From NCBI RefSeq assembly GCF_001368915.1, contig NZ_CSTE01000001.1:385364-449363 (forward strand): DNA of 64,000 nt, given 5' to 3'. The translations under genes were made by a program, and so were the position numbers. The notes beneath the pieces were generated by a model. The model was not told where the DNA came from. It made no database searches and saw nothing but the letters and a program-made list of their open reading frames with translations. Within the stretch, counting starts at the first letter, position 1; the number at the start of each line of letters is the position of its first letter. This DNA is from Haloferax massiliensis (GTDB taxonomy: Archaea; Halobacteriota; Halobacteria; Halobacteriales; Haloferacaceae). Positions 33,010-41,585 of the stretch are shown one piece after another.

Positions 33010-33255
33010 ATGAGCGCAACAGTACCCCCCTCCACCGACAGTAGCTCCAAGGAAGACCGCCTCAAGCAGTACCTGCTCGACCGTGCGAAAGACGGCGAGA
33101 TGTACTTCAAGAGCAAATTCATCGCCGACGACGTCGGCCTGTCTCCCAAGGAAATCGGCGCCCTGATGGTCAAGCTCCGCGACTCCGCGACGGAGCTGAC
33201 CATCGAGAAGTGGTCGTACACGAGCGCGACCACGTGGCGCGTCGAGACCGCCTGA
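33010..33255 (+). CDS. Winged-helix-like small protein of the DUF7123 type
   Basis: 81 aa: KEDRLKQYLLDRAKDGEMYF, then SKFIADDVGLSPKEIGALMV (about 38-57) resembling a helix-turn-helix, then WSYTSATTWRVE, a likely beta-wing. The ATG at 33010 is used; a GTG at 33001 is an alternative. The family name is from memory. It is preceded by an unusually AT-rich control region, so expression is probably strongly regulated. Highly conserved look, function unknown. Confidence 0.75.
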   Translation: MSATVPPSTDSSSKEDRLKQYLLDRAKDGEMYFKSKFIADDVGLSPKEIGALMVKLRDSATELTIEKWSYTSATTWRVETA

Positions 33256-33683
33256 GAGCACGCACTGCCCGCCCCGACCGACGCCAGCGCCCAGACGACG
33301 CGCACCGCCCGGTCCCCGGACGAACTGACCCCGACCCCGACAGCCCGCGACCCCGCGGTAGCCCCGCCGAGCGCGCTCGGACCCCGCGCCGAGACTCGAC
33401 TCGACCGCCCGCCGGCCGGCCCCGCTCGGCTCGTGACTCCGACGAGCCGGCCCCCCTCCTCGCGGCGCAGAGTGCCGAACTCCTCGCACCCCGCCGGAGC
33501 GGCCTCCACCACACACCCCCGGTGACGGCCCCCCGCCCGCGGCGACGCCCGCACGGTTTCGCAGCGCTTCGTTTTTCAGTGCGACGCAGACGCCCCGAGC
33601 GACCGCCTCCCGCGCCGCCGTCGCCGGGTCGGTTCGGAGTCCCGTCACGGGATTTATGCACGTCGCCCGCCTACTGCACGTCG
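33256..33683 (+). other. C-rich, G-poor non-coding stretch ending in a T-tract
   Basis: About 400 bases without a credible gene. The plus strand is very rich in C and poor in A/T, with long CCGAC/CCCGC runs, and a T5 tract follows at about 33571-33575. Reading frames across it on both strands give Arg/Pro/Ser low complexity. It fits a long 3' untranslated or terminator zone for the 33010 gene. The promoter of the next gene (TATA-like GATTTATGC, about 33650-33658) lies at its end. Confidence 0.55.
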
Positions 33684-34823
33684 ATGGTACAGTCCGAATC
33701 GGCGGACGGACCGCCGGTGGAGGCGCTTCGCGCCGTCTTCGACGTTCACGAGGTGCGGTCAGACGGTCGCCGTCGAATCTACTACGGCGAGTCGCTCGTC
33801 CCCGAGCAGATGCTCGTCCGCGAAATCTGGCCGTCGTTCCGGGAGGCCGGCTACGACGTGCAGGTGCAGGTCGCGGAACTCGGGGAGACCGACGTGGTCG
33901 TCGTCGAACCCGCCTCGCAGGGCATCGAGGGAGTCCCGTGGAAGAACATCACGCTGTTCGCGCTGACGATTCTCTCGACGCTCTTCGTCGGCGCGTACGC
34001 GTGGTACTATATCCCGCTTTCCGACATCACCGCGAACCCGCTCGTGATGCTTCGGGCGTGGCCCTTCACCGCCGCCGTCCTCGGCGTCCTGTCGGTCCAC
34101 GAACTCGGCCACTACGCGGTCGGCCGATACCACGGCGTCAACGTCTCGCTGCCCTACCTCATCCCGTTTATCTTCCCGTTCGGCACGCTCGGTGCCATCA
34201 TCCGCATGCGCGGGCAGATGCCCGACCGGAAGACGCTGTTCGACATCGGCGTCGCCGGCCCGCTCGCCGGCCTCTGTGCGACGGTCGTCGTCACTATCAT
34301 CGGCCTCTCGCTCGAACCGATGACCGTCCCGAGCGAGGTCCTCGGCCGGTCCGGGGACATGATCATCTTCAACAACCCGCCGCTCCTCGACGCCATCGCG
34401 ACCGTGCTCGGTCGTCCAACGGAGTACGCCGACCCCCGGACCGTCGTCCACCCCGTCGTCATCGGCGGCTGGGTCGGGATGTTCTTCACGGTCCTCAACC
34501 TGCTCCCGGTCGGCCAACTCGACGGCGGCCACATGGTCCGGGCGATGCTCGGCGAGCGCCAGGAGTCGCTCGCGGCGGCCGTGCCGCTCGTCCTGTTCGG
34601 CATCGCCGGCTACCTCCACTACGTCCGCGGCCTCGGCCTCAACCAGTCCGTCGGCCTGTGGTTCTTCTGGGGCCTGATGTCGACGTTCATCGCCTACAAC
34701 GGCCCGGCGAAACCGATAGACGAGACGCCGCTCGGAACGGGCCGGATGGCCGTCGGCCTCTTTACGTTCGCCCTCGGTGCGGCGTGCTTCCTCCTCGTGC
34801 CGATTCAGGTCATTCCGGGATAG
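33684..34823 (+). CDS. Site-2 membrane metalloprotease, M50 family
   Basis: 379 aa. The N-terminal cytoplasmic domain (1 to about 85) is followed by about six to seven helices. Zinc site HELGH (139-143) in a membrane helix and third ligand NLLPVGQLDGGHMV near 270, as in FtsH-independent S2P of group III. No PDZ domain, unlike the protease at 25982. A TATA-like box about 27 bases upstream supports the ATG at 33684; the long in-frame upstream extension is the C-rich non-coding stretch. Confidence 0.93.
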   Translation: MVQSESADGPPVEALRAVFDVHEVRSDGRRRIYYGESLVPEQMLVREIWPSFREAGYDVQVQVAELGETDVVVVEPASQGIEGVPWKNITLFALTILSTLFVGAYAWYYIPLSDITANPLVMLRAWPFTAAVLGVLSVHELGHYAVGRYHGVNVSLPYLIPFIFPFGTLGAIIRMRGQMPDRKTLFDIGVAGPLAGLCATVVVTIIGLSLEPMTVPSEVLGRSGDMIIFNNPPLLDAIATVLGRPTEYADPRTVVHPVVIGGWVGMFFTVLNLLPVGQLDGGHMVRAMLGERQESLAAAVPLVLFGIAGYLHYVRGLGLNQSVGLWFFWGLMSTFIAYNGPAKPIDETPLGTGRMAVGLFTFALGAACFLLVPIQVIPG

Positions 34824-34863
34824 CGCGCGGGCGGACTCGACACCGATACCGACCGAAAAACAG

Positions 34864-35751
34864 CTAGTCGCCGCCGTGGGTGTAGCCGCGGTCCGGAACG
34901 GCCTCGCCGTCGGCGACGACGGCCTCGGCGGGTTCCTCGACGACCTTCCCGACCACCGTGAGCGGTACGTCGGTCGCGTCGCGGGCGGCGTCGAGCGCCG
35001 GCTCGGGGAGCGTAAAGACGAGTTCGAAGTCCTCGCCGAAGAACGCCGCGAGGTCGCGTCTGTCGTCGGAATCGGTCGCCACCTCGGCGACGCCGTCGTG
35101 GACCGGCAGCGCGTCGAAATCGAGTTCGAACCCGCAGTCGCTGGCCTCCGCAAGTTGGTGGACCGACCGGGCGAGGCCGTCGCTCGAATCCATCATCGCC
35201 GTGGCAGACCCGCGGAGGGCGACGCCGGCGGCGACGCGGGGCGTGAACCGAAAGAGGTCGTTGGCGCGGTCTGTCTCGCCCGCCTCGAACAGGCGGACGG
35301 CGGCGGCGGAGCGGCCGAGTTCGCCCGTGACACAGAGCACGTCGCCCGGGGTCGCGCCAGAGCGGCGAACCGGGTCGTCGGTGCGGCCGATGGCCGTCGT
35401 CGCCGTGGTGAACTCCCGGTGGGTGTCGAGGTCGCCGCCGACGTACTCAGCGCCGACCGCCTCGCAGACGTCCCGCGCGCCCCGGACGAAATCGCCGAGT
35501 TCCGTCTCGTCGAGTTCGACGGCGGCGTAGGCGGCGACGGCGCAGGTCGCGCTCGCGCCCATCGCGGCCACGTCCGACAGCGACGCGCCGACGGCCCGCC
35601 AGCCGGCGGTGTAGCGGGTCGTCCCCGCGGGGAAATCCGTCGTCTCGTGGAGCATGTCGGTCGTGACGACAAGGTCGTCCACGACGGCGGCGTCGTCGCC
35701 GGCACCCGGAAGGTCGGCGGCGAGCAGTCTGAGAGCGGCGCGCTCGTCCAT
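34864..35751 (-). CDS. thiL: Thiamine-monophosphate kinase
   Basis: 295 aa. Makes thiamine diphosphate from the monophosphate. Family motifs: GAGDDAAVVDDLVVTTDML (about 16-34), the SLSDVAAMGASAT loop near 57, EYVGGDLDTHREF near 104, DSSDGLARSVHQLAE near 194, and EDFELVFTLPEP near 246. No ThiD/ThiE genes lie nearby. The ATG at 35751 gives the usual N-terminus (MDERAALRLLA). Confidence 0.94.
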   Translation of the reverse strand: MDERAALRLLAADLPGAGDDAAVVDDLVVTTDMLHETTDFPAGTTRYTAGWRAVGASLSDVAAMGASATCAVAAYAAVELDETELGDFVRGARDVCEAVGAEYVGGDLDTHREFTTATTAIGRTDDPVRRSGATPGDVLCVTGELGRSAAAVRLFEAGETDRANDLFRFTPRVAAGVALRGSATAMMDSSDGLARSVHQLAEASDCGFELDFDALPVHDGVAEVATDSDDRRDLAAFFGEDFELVFTLPEPALDAARDATDVPLTVVGKVVEEPAEAVVADGEAVPDRGYTHGGD

Positions 35752-35916
35752 GTCTCGGACGTGTCGGGCGACGCGGAAATGTCCACCTATCCGCCGGTGA
35801 GCGGCGTCACAGGTTCGGACGACGAGGTGCGGAACGGCGACGGCGTCCGCGACGGACCTGTTTCTCGGCCGTCGAATCCGGTGACTTAATGCCCGTCGTA
35901 GACGCATCCCCAGCAA

Positions 35917-36945
35917 ATGGCCCGCGAGAACATCCGCGCGACGGTGCTCGGTTTCGCAGCGGCGATCGTCGTCTTCGCCGTCCTGTTCTACTTCGCGGGC
36001 GTGGACGAGCTCATCGACCGGGTGACGATGGCCGATCCGGCCTATCTGGTCGCTATCCTCGCCATCACGCTCGTGTGGCTCATCGCGTGGGGGGCGTCGC
36101 TGAAGACCGTGCTCGGCGTGCTCGGCGTGGACATCTCGGCCGTCCGCTCGTTTCTCATCTTCACGGGCGCGACGTTCTCGAACAACATCACCCCGTTCGG
36201 ACAGGCGGGCGGCGAGCCTGTGACGGCGCTTCTCATCTCTCGGAGCGCCGACACCGAGTACGAGACCGGGTTGGCGGCCATCGCCAGCGTCGACACCCTC
36301 AACTTCGTCCCCTCTATCACCATCGCGCTCATCGGGGCGGGCTACTACGCCACGGAGGTGACGCTCGGCCGCAACCTCGAAATCGCGCTCGTCGCCGTGG
36401 TCGGCCTCGCCGTCGGCGTGCCGGCGGCCGTCTACGTCGCGTGGAAGCGCCGCTACGACCTCGAACACCGGCTCATCGGCGTCCTGACGCCGGTCATCCG
36501 AACCGTCTCGCGGTACGTCCCGCGGATGTCGGTCCCCACGAACGACGGTATCGAGCGCCGCATCAACGGCTTTTTCCGCTCTATCGAGCGCGTCGGGCGA
36601 AACCCGCGGGGACTGGCGGTCGCGCTCGGCCTGTCGGGGGTCGGGTGGTTCTGCCAGATGGTCGCGCTCTGGGTGGCGTTCCACGCCATCGGCGCGCCCA
36701 TCGCCTTCTCCATCGCGCTGTTCGTCGTCCCCATCGGGGCCATCGCCGGCGTGACGCCGCTTCCCGGCGGCGCGGGCGGCATCGAGTGGACGCTCGCCAT
36801 CCTCGTCGCCGCCGCGAGCCCCGCCGTCTCGTTCGACGTGGCGACCGCGGGCGTCGTCGTCTTCCGCGGGTTCATCTACTGGGTGCCCGTCGTCCTCGGC
36901 GGCCTCGTGATGAGCACGGAGAGCGCGCGCGGGTGGCGGTCCTGA
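35917..36945 (+). CDS. Flippase-like integral membrane protein (LPG synthase TM-domain family)
   Basis: 342 aa with about eight helices. Conserved motifs: TFSNNITPFGQAGGEPVTALL (about 88-108, the NxxTPxxAGGE core of the family), SVDTLNFVPSI near 124 and GAIAGVTPLPGGAGGIEW near 278. Related proteins include lipid-carrier glycosyl flippases and AglD-associated domains; no glycosyltransferase is fused here. A TATA-like ACTTAATG about 30 bases upstream. The substrate is unknown. Confidence 0.88.
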   Translation: MARENIRATVLGFAAAIVVFAVLFYFAGVDELIDRVTMADPAYLVAILAITLVWLIAWGASLKTVLGVLGVDISAVRSFLIFTGATFSNNITPFGQAGGEPVTALLISRSADTEYETGLAAIASVDTLNFVPSITIALIGAGYYATEVTLGRNLEIALVAVVGLAVGVPAAVYVAWKRRYDLEHRLIGVLTPVIRTVSRYVPRMSVPTNDGIERRINGFFRSIERVGRNPRGLAVALGLSGVGWFCQMVALWVAFHAIGAPIAFSIALFVVPIGAIAGVTPLPGGAGGIEWTLAILVAAASPAVSFDVATAGVVVFRGFIYWVPVVLGGLVMSTESARGWRS

Positions 36946-36950
36946 CGGCG

Positions 36951-37014
36951 CGATACGGGCTGTCACCCCGGCGCACGCCGGGCGGGGCGCAGGAGCCTCC
37001 AACCGCCCGTATCG
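36951..37014 (+). terminator. Nested inverted repeat between the flippase-like gene and rps19e
   Basis: Outer arms CGATACGGGC (36951-36960) and GCCCGTATCG (37005-37014) are perfectly complementary (10 bp). Inside lies CCCGGCG (36967-36973), CA, CGCCGGG (36976-36982), 7 bp. No T-run follows; the rps19e TATA-like CTTTAAAC starts 15 bases later. It may be a terminator/insulator or an RNA stem. Confidence 0.6.
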
Positions 37015-37059
37015 GGCGAATACGATGCCTTTAAACGCCGCGATTATGAACCAATAGCC

Positions 37060-37515
37060 ATGGTAACCATCTATGACGTCCCGGCGGACGCCCTCATCGA
37101 GGAGGTCGCCGGACGACTCGAGGACCGTATCGAGCAACCCGACTGGATGGCCTTCGCGAAGAGCGGCCAGACCCGCGAGCTCCCGCCCCAGCAGGACGAC
37201 TTCTGGTACGTCCGCGGCGCGAGCCTGCTCCGCAAGGTCGCCATGAACGGCCCCGTCGGCGTCGACCGCCTCTCGACCGAGTACGGCGGCCTCAAGCGCG
37301 GCACCAACCGCTACAGCGTCTCCGGTGCGCACAGCGACGCCGGCAGCAAGAACATCATCCGCACGCTCCTCCAGCAGCTCGAAGAGGAGGGCCTCGTCGA
37401 GACCGCCAAGGGAGAGGGTCGCCGCATCACCGCCGAGGGGACGAGCTTCCTCGACAACGCCGCGTCCGACGTGCTCTCCGACCTCGACCGTCCGGAACTC
37501 GAACGCTACGCGTAG
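37060..37515 (+). CDS. rps19e: 30S ribosomal protein S19e
   Basis: 151 aa. Archaeal/eukaryotic small-subunit protein. Starts MVTIYDVPADALIEEVAGRL, has DDFWYVRGASLLRKVAM (about 47-63), the GVDRLSTEYGGLKRGTNRYSV segment and IIRTLLQQLEEEGLVETAKGEGRRIT near 107, all diagnostic. A TATA-like CTTTAAAC about 28 bases upstream implies a leaderless mRNA. It is followed 105 bases later by the PDCD5 gene, as in many Archaea. Confidence 0.97.
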   Translation: MVTIYDVPADALIEEVAGRLEDRIEQPDWMAFAKSGQTRELPPQQDDFWYVRGASLLRKVAMNGPVGVDRLSTEYGGLKRGTNRYSVSGAHSDAGSKNIIRTLLQQLEEEGLVETAKGEGRRITAEGTSFLDNAASDVLSDLDRPELERYA

Positions 37516-37620
37516 AGCCGCCGACACACACCGAGAGTTCTTCTTCGACGGCGGATTCCCCGAGAGCCGTCTGTATGCGGGTCCGTAATGGTTTTCAGAC
37601 ATCGGACCGTGCGCTAGGGT

Positions 37621-37983
37621 ATGAGTGGCAGTCCCGACGATGAGCGACTGGAGGAGCTTCGAAAGAAGAAGATGCAGGAACTCCAGGAACAGCGGGGCGG
37701 CGGACAGGGTTCCGCGGAGCAACAGCAGGCCGAGGAGGCCGCCCAACAGCGCGCCGAACAGCAGAAGCAGGCGCTTCTCAAACAGCATCTGACCGACGAG
37801 GCCCGCCAACGGCTCAACGCGGTGCAGATGTCCAAGCCGGAGTTCGCAGAGCAGGCCGAGCGGCAAATCGTCGCCCTCGCCCAGAGCGGGCGCATTCAGG
37901 GCCGCATCGACGACGACAAGATGAAGGCGCTCCTGAAGGAGCTGCAGCCCGAGTCGAAGAGCTTCAACATCCGCCGCCGGTAA
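37621..37983 (+). CDS. PDCD5-family DNA-binding protein
   Basis: 120 aa. The N-terminal half is Gln/Glu-rich and helical ([16 protein letters not shown], then [19 protein letters not shown]). The conserved PDCD5 core is [41 protein letters not shown]-like (about 53-93), then [14 protein letters not shown]. The archaeal homologue has been shown to bind DNA; the exact role is unknown. It overlaps no neighbour but ends three bases before the PP-loop gene, which suggests one transcript. Confidence 0.93.
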   Translation: MSGSPDDERLEELRKKKMQELQEQRGGGQGSAEQQQAEEAAQQRAEQQKQALLKQHLTDEARQRLNAVQMSKPEFAEQAERQIVALAQSGRIQGRIDDDKMKALLKELQPESKSFNIRRR

Positions 37984-37986
37984 CAC

Positions 37987-38577
37987 GTGGAACTCGCGCT
38001 CCTCTACAGCGGCGGCAAGGACTCCTCGCTGGCCGCACTGCTTCTCGACGCCTTCTACGACGTGACGCTCGTGACCGTCCACTTCGGGGTCACGGAAGAC
38101 TGGACGCACGCCCGCGACGCGGCGGCCGAACTCGGCTACGCCTTCGAGACGCTGGAACTCGACCGCGAGGTCGCGGCGGCGGCGACCGCCCGCATGGTCG
38201 AAGACGGTTACCCCCGCGGCGGCATCCAACACGTCCACGAACACGCGCTCGAAGCGGTCTGCGGCCTCGATTTCGACGCCGTCGCCGACGGCACCCGCCG
38301 CGACGACCGCGTCCCCTCTATCTCGCGGGCGCAGGCCCAGAGCCTCGAAGACCGCCACGGCGTCGACTACCTCTCGCCGCTTTCGGGGTTCGGCCGCGGC
38401 GCGGTCGACCGCCTCGTGGCGTCGCATCTCGACGTCGAAACCGGGCCCTCCGAGGAGATTCCGAAGGCCGACTACGAGGGCGAACTCCGCCACCTCATCG
38501 CCGCCGAACACGGGCGGGCGGCGGTCGACGAGGTGTTCCCGGACCACGTCCAGAGCTACGTCCACGGCCGGCGCTGA
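37987..38577 (+). CDS. PP-loop ATP pyrophosphatase-like protein
   Basis: 196 aa, GTG start. The PP-loop is intact: LALLYSGGKDSSLAALLL (SGGKDS at 8-13). Further on, HARDAAAELGYAFETLELDRE (about 41-61), ADGTRRDDRVPSISRAQAQSLEDRHGVDYLSPLSGFGR (about 101-138; DGTxxDD and SPL motifs). This is the fold of tRNA sulfurtransferases and adenylating ligases; the length and lack of Cys zinc motifs suggest a stand-alone relative whose acceptor I cannot assign. Its place after rps19e-PDCD5 hints at translation. Confidence 0.8.
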   Translation: MELALLYSGGKDSSLAALLLDAFYDVTLVTVHFGVTEDWTHARDAAAELGYAFETLELDREVAAAATARMVEDGYPRGGIQHVHEHALEAVCGLDFDAVADGTRRDDRVPSISRAQAQSLEDRHGVDYLSPLSGFGRGAVDRLVASHLDVETGPSEEIPKADYEGELRHLIAAEHGRAAVDEVFPDHVQSYVHGRR

Positions 38578-38668
38578 GGGCGGCCCCCGCGCTCGGCCGC
38601 CGGCCCGACCGCCCGTTCCCCCGGCTCGTACCGCGTCGTTTTTCACCCCGCCGCGCGCCGGGTGAGTC

Positions 38669-39574
38669 ATGGACCCCGGCATCGCCTACTCCGTTCTCGC
38701 CGCGTTCGTCTGGGGCATCTACATCTTCGCCCTGAAGCGGTACTTCCCGGGCTACTCCGGGGCGGTTCTCACGGTCGTCGTCAACGCCTTCGCCGTCGTC
38801 CTGTACCTCCCGGTCACGGCGGTGACGTACGACCCGGATGCGGTCCCCTCGCTCGCCGAACTCGGCGCGACGGGCGTGGGAATCGTCGCCGGCACGGCCG
38901 CGCTCGTCGGCGTCGCGCTCATCCTGTTCGTCGACGCCCTCGACGCCGGCGACGTCTCCTACGTCGCGCCCATCAACAAGCTCGTCCCGGTGTTCGTCCT
39001 CCCCATCGAAATCCTGTTTCTGAACCAGTTCCTGACGGGGATGCAGGTCCTCGGCGTCGCGGTCGCCACCGTCGCCGTCTACGTCGCGAACTACGAGGGC
39101 GGGGCGTTCCTCGACCCGCTTCGGCGCGCGGTCCGGTCGCGGCCCGCCCAACTCGCGCTCGCCAGTGCGGCCTGTTACGCCGTCAGCGACGTGGGAAAGC
39201 GCGTGGCGCTCCAGGAACTCGGCATCCCGACGAGCGTGTTCGTCCCGGTGCTTTTCGTCGGCGCGGCGCTCGCCGTCCTCCCGGTCGCGGTCCGCGACTG
39301 GCCGGGGGTCCGCGGCGACCTCCCGAAGTTCGCCGCGGCGGGCGCGCTCGTCGCCGTCGGCGAACACGTCACGTCGACCGCCTTCGGACTGGTGCCGGCG
39401 AGCATCGCCTCGCCCATCGTCAACATGCAGGCCATCGTCGCCGTCGTCCTCGGCGGGGTCGTCCTCCGGGAGGCCCGGTTCGGCACGCGCCTCGCCGCCG
39501 CCGTGCTCGCGGTCGTCGGCGTCTCGCTCATCGCGCTCGGCGACGTGGCGGCGCTCCGCGCCCTCGTCGGGTAG
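38669..39574 (+). CDS. EamA/DMT-family transporter
   Basis: 301 aa, ten predicted helices in two EamA repeats (about 1-140 and 155-295). Motifs AAFVWGIYIFALKRYF at the start, DVSYVAPINKLVPVFVLPIE near 92, and PIVNMQAIVAVVLGGVVLRE near 250 are typical of DMT carriers. The substrate is unknown. No operon partner; a C-rich region with a T5 tract precedes it (about 38578-38645). Two other EamA genes are in the window (57466 and 59079). Confidence 0.88.
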   Translation: MDPGIAYSVLAAFVWGIYIFALKRYFPGYSGAVLTVVVNAFAVVLYLPVTAVTYDPDAVPSLAELGATGVGIVAGTAALVGVALILFVDALDAGDVSYVAPINKLVPVFVLPIEILFLNQFLTGMQVLGVAVATVAVYVANYEGGAFLDPLRRAVRSRPAQLALASAACYAVSDVGKRVALQELGIPTSVFVPVLFVGAALAVLPVAVRDWPGVRGDLPKFAAAGALVAVGEHVTSTAFGLVPASIASPIVNMQAIVAVVLGGVVLREARFGTRLAAAVLAVVGVSLIALGDVAALRALVG

Positions 39575-39628
39575 CCGCCCTCGCCCCGAACAACAGGTTT
39601 CAAGCGCGACCTTCGCCAACCAACGCGC

Positions 39629-40924
39629 ATGTACGACCGACTCAAGGGATTTCGTGACTTCTACCCCGGCGAGATGTCGGCCCGGCGCGAGGTCGTCGAC
39701 ACCGTCGAGACCGCCGCCGCCCGCTACGGCTTCCGCGAAATCGGAACGCCCCACCTCGAACGGACCCAGATGTACGTCGACAAGTCCGGCGAGGAAATCG
39801 TCGAGGAGCTGTACGCCTTCGAGGACAAGGGCGGCCGCGAGGTCGCGCTCACGCCCGAACTGACGCCGACGGTCGCCCGGATGGTCGTCGCCAAGCAGCA
39901 GGCGCTGTCGAAGCCCATCAAGTGGGTCTCGACCCGGCCCTTCTGGCGCTACGAGCAGGTCCAGCAGGGTCGCTTCCGCGAGTTCTACCAGACCAACGCC
40001 GACATCTTCGGCTCCTCGGAGCCGGAGGCCGACGCCGAGATTCTGGCCTTCTGCGCCGACGCGCTGACCGACCTCGGTCTCACGGGCGACGACTTCGAGT
40101 TCCGCGTCTCCCACCGCGACATCCTCGGCGGCCTGCTCCGGTCGTTCGACGCCGACGTGGACGTCGCCGACGCGGTCCGCGCCGTCGACAAGTCCGAGAA
40201 GGTCGAACGCGAGGAGTACCTCGGCCTGCTTTCGGACGCCGGCCTCTCGTACGACCAGGCCGGCGAGTTCGCCGACCTCATCGAGCGCGGCGACCTCGAC
40301 GAAATCGCCGAGTTCGGCGGCGACGACGTCGCGGCCGCGGTCGAGAACCTCCGGAACGTCCTCGCCGCCGCCGACGACTTCGGCGCGGGCGAGTTCTGCG
40401 AGGTGTCGTTGACGACCGCCCGCGGGCTGGACTACTACACCGGCGTCGTCTTCGAGTGCTTCGACTCCACGGGCGACGTGTCGCGGGCGACGTTCGGCGG
40501 CGGCCGCTACGACGACCTCATCGAGTCGTTCGGCGGCCAGCCCACCCCCGCCGTCGGCGTCGGCATCGGCAACGCGACGCTCCAACTGCTCTGTCAGCGC
40601 GCCGGCGTCTGGCCCGAGGAGGAGCTGGCGACCGACTACTACCTCCTCACCGTCGGCGACACCCGCGGCGTCGCCTCAGATATCGCCCGCGACCTCCGCG
40701 CGGCGGGCAACGTCGTCGAGGTCGACGTGTCCGACCGGAGCTTCGGCGCGCAGATGTCCTACGCCGACTCCGTCAACGCCGACACGGTCGTCATCGTCGG
40801 CGAGCGCGACCTCGAAAACGGCGAGGTGACCGTCAAGGACATGGCGAGCGGCGACCAGACCACCGTCCCCGTCGACGACTTCCCCGGCGACCGCGACGCG
40901 CCGACCTACGAGGACTACGAGTAG
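39629..40924 (+). CDS. hisS: Histidyl-tRNA synthetase
   Basis: 431 aa. Class II synthetase. Motif 2 RPFWRYEQVQQGRFREFYQ (about 100-118), HisRS-specific LDYYTGVVFE (about 268-277) and motif 3 region ATFGGGRYDDLIESFGG near 289. C-terminal anticodon-binding domain from about 330 with VIVGERDLENGEVTVKDM. The start MYDRLKGFRDFYPGEM is canonical. Gene is monocistronic by spacing, with a C-rich stretch after it. Confidence 0.97.
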   Translation: MYDRLKGFRDFYPGEMSARREVVDTVETAAARYGFREIGTPHLERTQMYVDKSGEEIVEELYAFEDKGGREVALTPELTPTVARMVVAKQQALSKPIKWVSTRPFWRYEQVQQGRFREFYQTNADIFGSSEPEADAEILAFCADALTDLGLTGDDFEFRVSHRDILGGLLRSFDADVDVADAVRAVDKSEKVEREEYLGLLSDAGLSYDQAGEFADLIERGDLDEIAEFGGDDVAAAVENLRNVLAAADDFGAGEFCEVSLTTARGLDYYTGVVFECFDSTGDVSRATFGGGRYDDLIESFGGQPTPAVGVGIGNATLQLLCQRAGVWPEEELATDYYLLTVGDTRGVASDIARDLRAAGNVVEVDVSDRSFGAQMSYADSVNADTVVIVGERDLENGEVTVKDMASGDQTTVPVDDFPGDRDAPTYEDYE

Positions 40925-41065
40925 GCCGCGCCGCGGGTCGCGGGGGCGGACCCGACGCCCGCGCCGGCCAACTCCACTCTCGCGCCGGCCGACCCGCCCC
41001 GCGATTCCCGCGCCCCGATACCGGCGCGCGCCCTTTTGTTTCCGCCCGTCGTACGGGCGAGTGAC

Positions 41066-41512
41066 ATGTACGACAGGATTCTCGTCCCGCTCGACGGCAG
41101 CGCCCCCGGCGACGAGGCGCTCGACCGCGCCATCGACCTCGCCGCGACGGCGGACGCGACGCTCTACGCCCTCTACGTCGTCGACGAGCGGGTGCTCCAC
41201 GCCACGCAACTCGACGCCGGCGGCCTCGTCCGCGCCTACGAGGAGGAAGGCGAGCGCATCGTCTCTGAGGCCGTCGAGGCCGCTGAGGCGGCCGGTATCG
41301 AGGTCGTCACGGCCGTCGAACACGGCTCGCCGCACCGGGCGATTCTCCAGTACGCCGAGGAGATAGACGCCGACCTCATCGTGATGGGCACCCACGGCCG
41401 CCGCGGCATCGAGCGCTACCTGCTCGGGAGCGTCACCGAGCGCGTGCTCCGGATGTCCGACGTGCCGGTACTCTCCGTCCGCAGCGAGGACTCGCCGGTC
41501 GAAGACGAGTGA
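41066..41512 (+). CDS. Universal stress protein A-family protein
   Basis: 148 aa. Single USP domain with ATP-binding pattern: N-terminal YDRILVPLDGSAPGDEAL and C-terminal VMGTHGRRGIERYLLGSVTERVL (GxxG, nine residues, G-S), followed by VPVLSVR. The ATG at 41066 gives the usual N-terminus. Cytoplasmic nucleotide-binding stress protein; haloarchaea have many. A second USP gene, with an extra domain, is at 47182. Confidence 0.93.
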   Translation: MYDRILVPLDGSAPGDEALDRAIDLAATADATLYALYVVDERVLHATQLDAGGLVRAYEEEGERIVSEAVEAAEAAGIEVVTAVEHGSPHRAILQYAEEIDADLIVMGTHGRRGIERYLLGSVTERVLRMSDVPVLSVRSEDSPVEDE

Positions 41513-41585
41513 GCGAGATGGGGTGAACCGCGCCGCGACGGCGCGGGTGGCGTCGGTTAAGTAGTCCGCCGGGAAAGCACCCGGC

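Noticed and set aside
33210-33683. In-frame N-terminal extension of the site-2 protease gene
   Set aside because: Arg/Pro/Ser low complexity from the C-rich stretch. A TATA-like box lies 27 bases before the internal ATG at 33684.
34864-38682. A 1272-codon minus-strand frame from thiL upstream
   Set aside because: Only the last 295 codons (thiL) are protein-like. The rest is antisense to the flippase-like, rps19e, PDCD5 and PP-loop genes.
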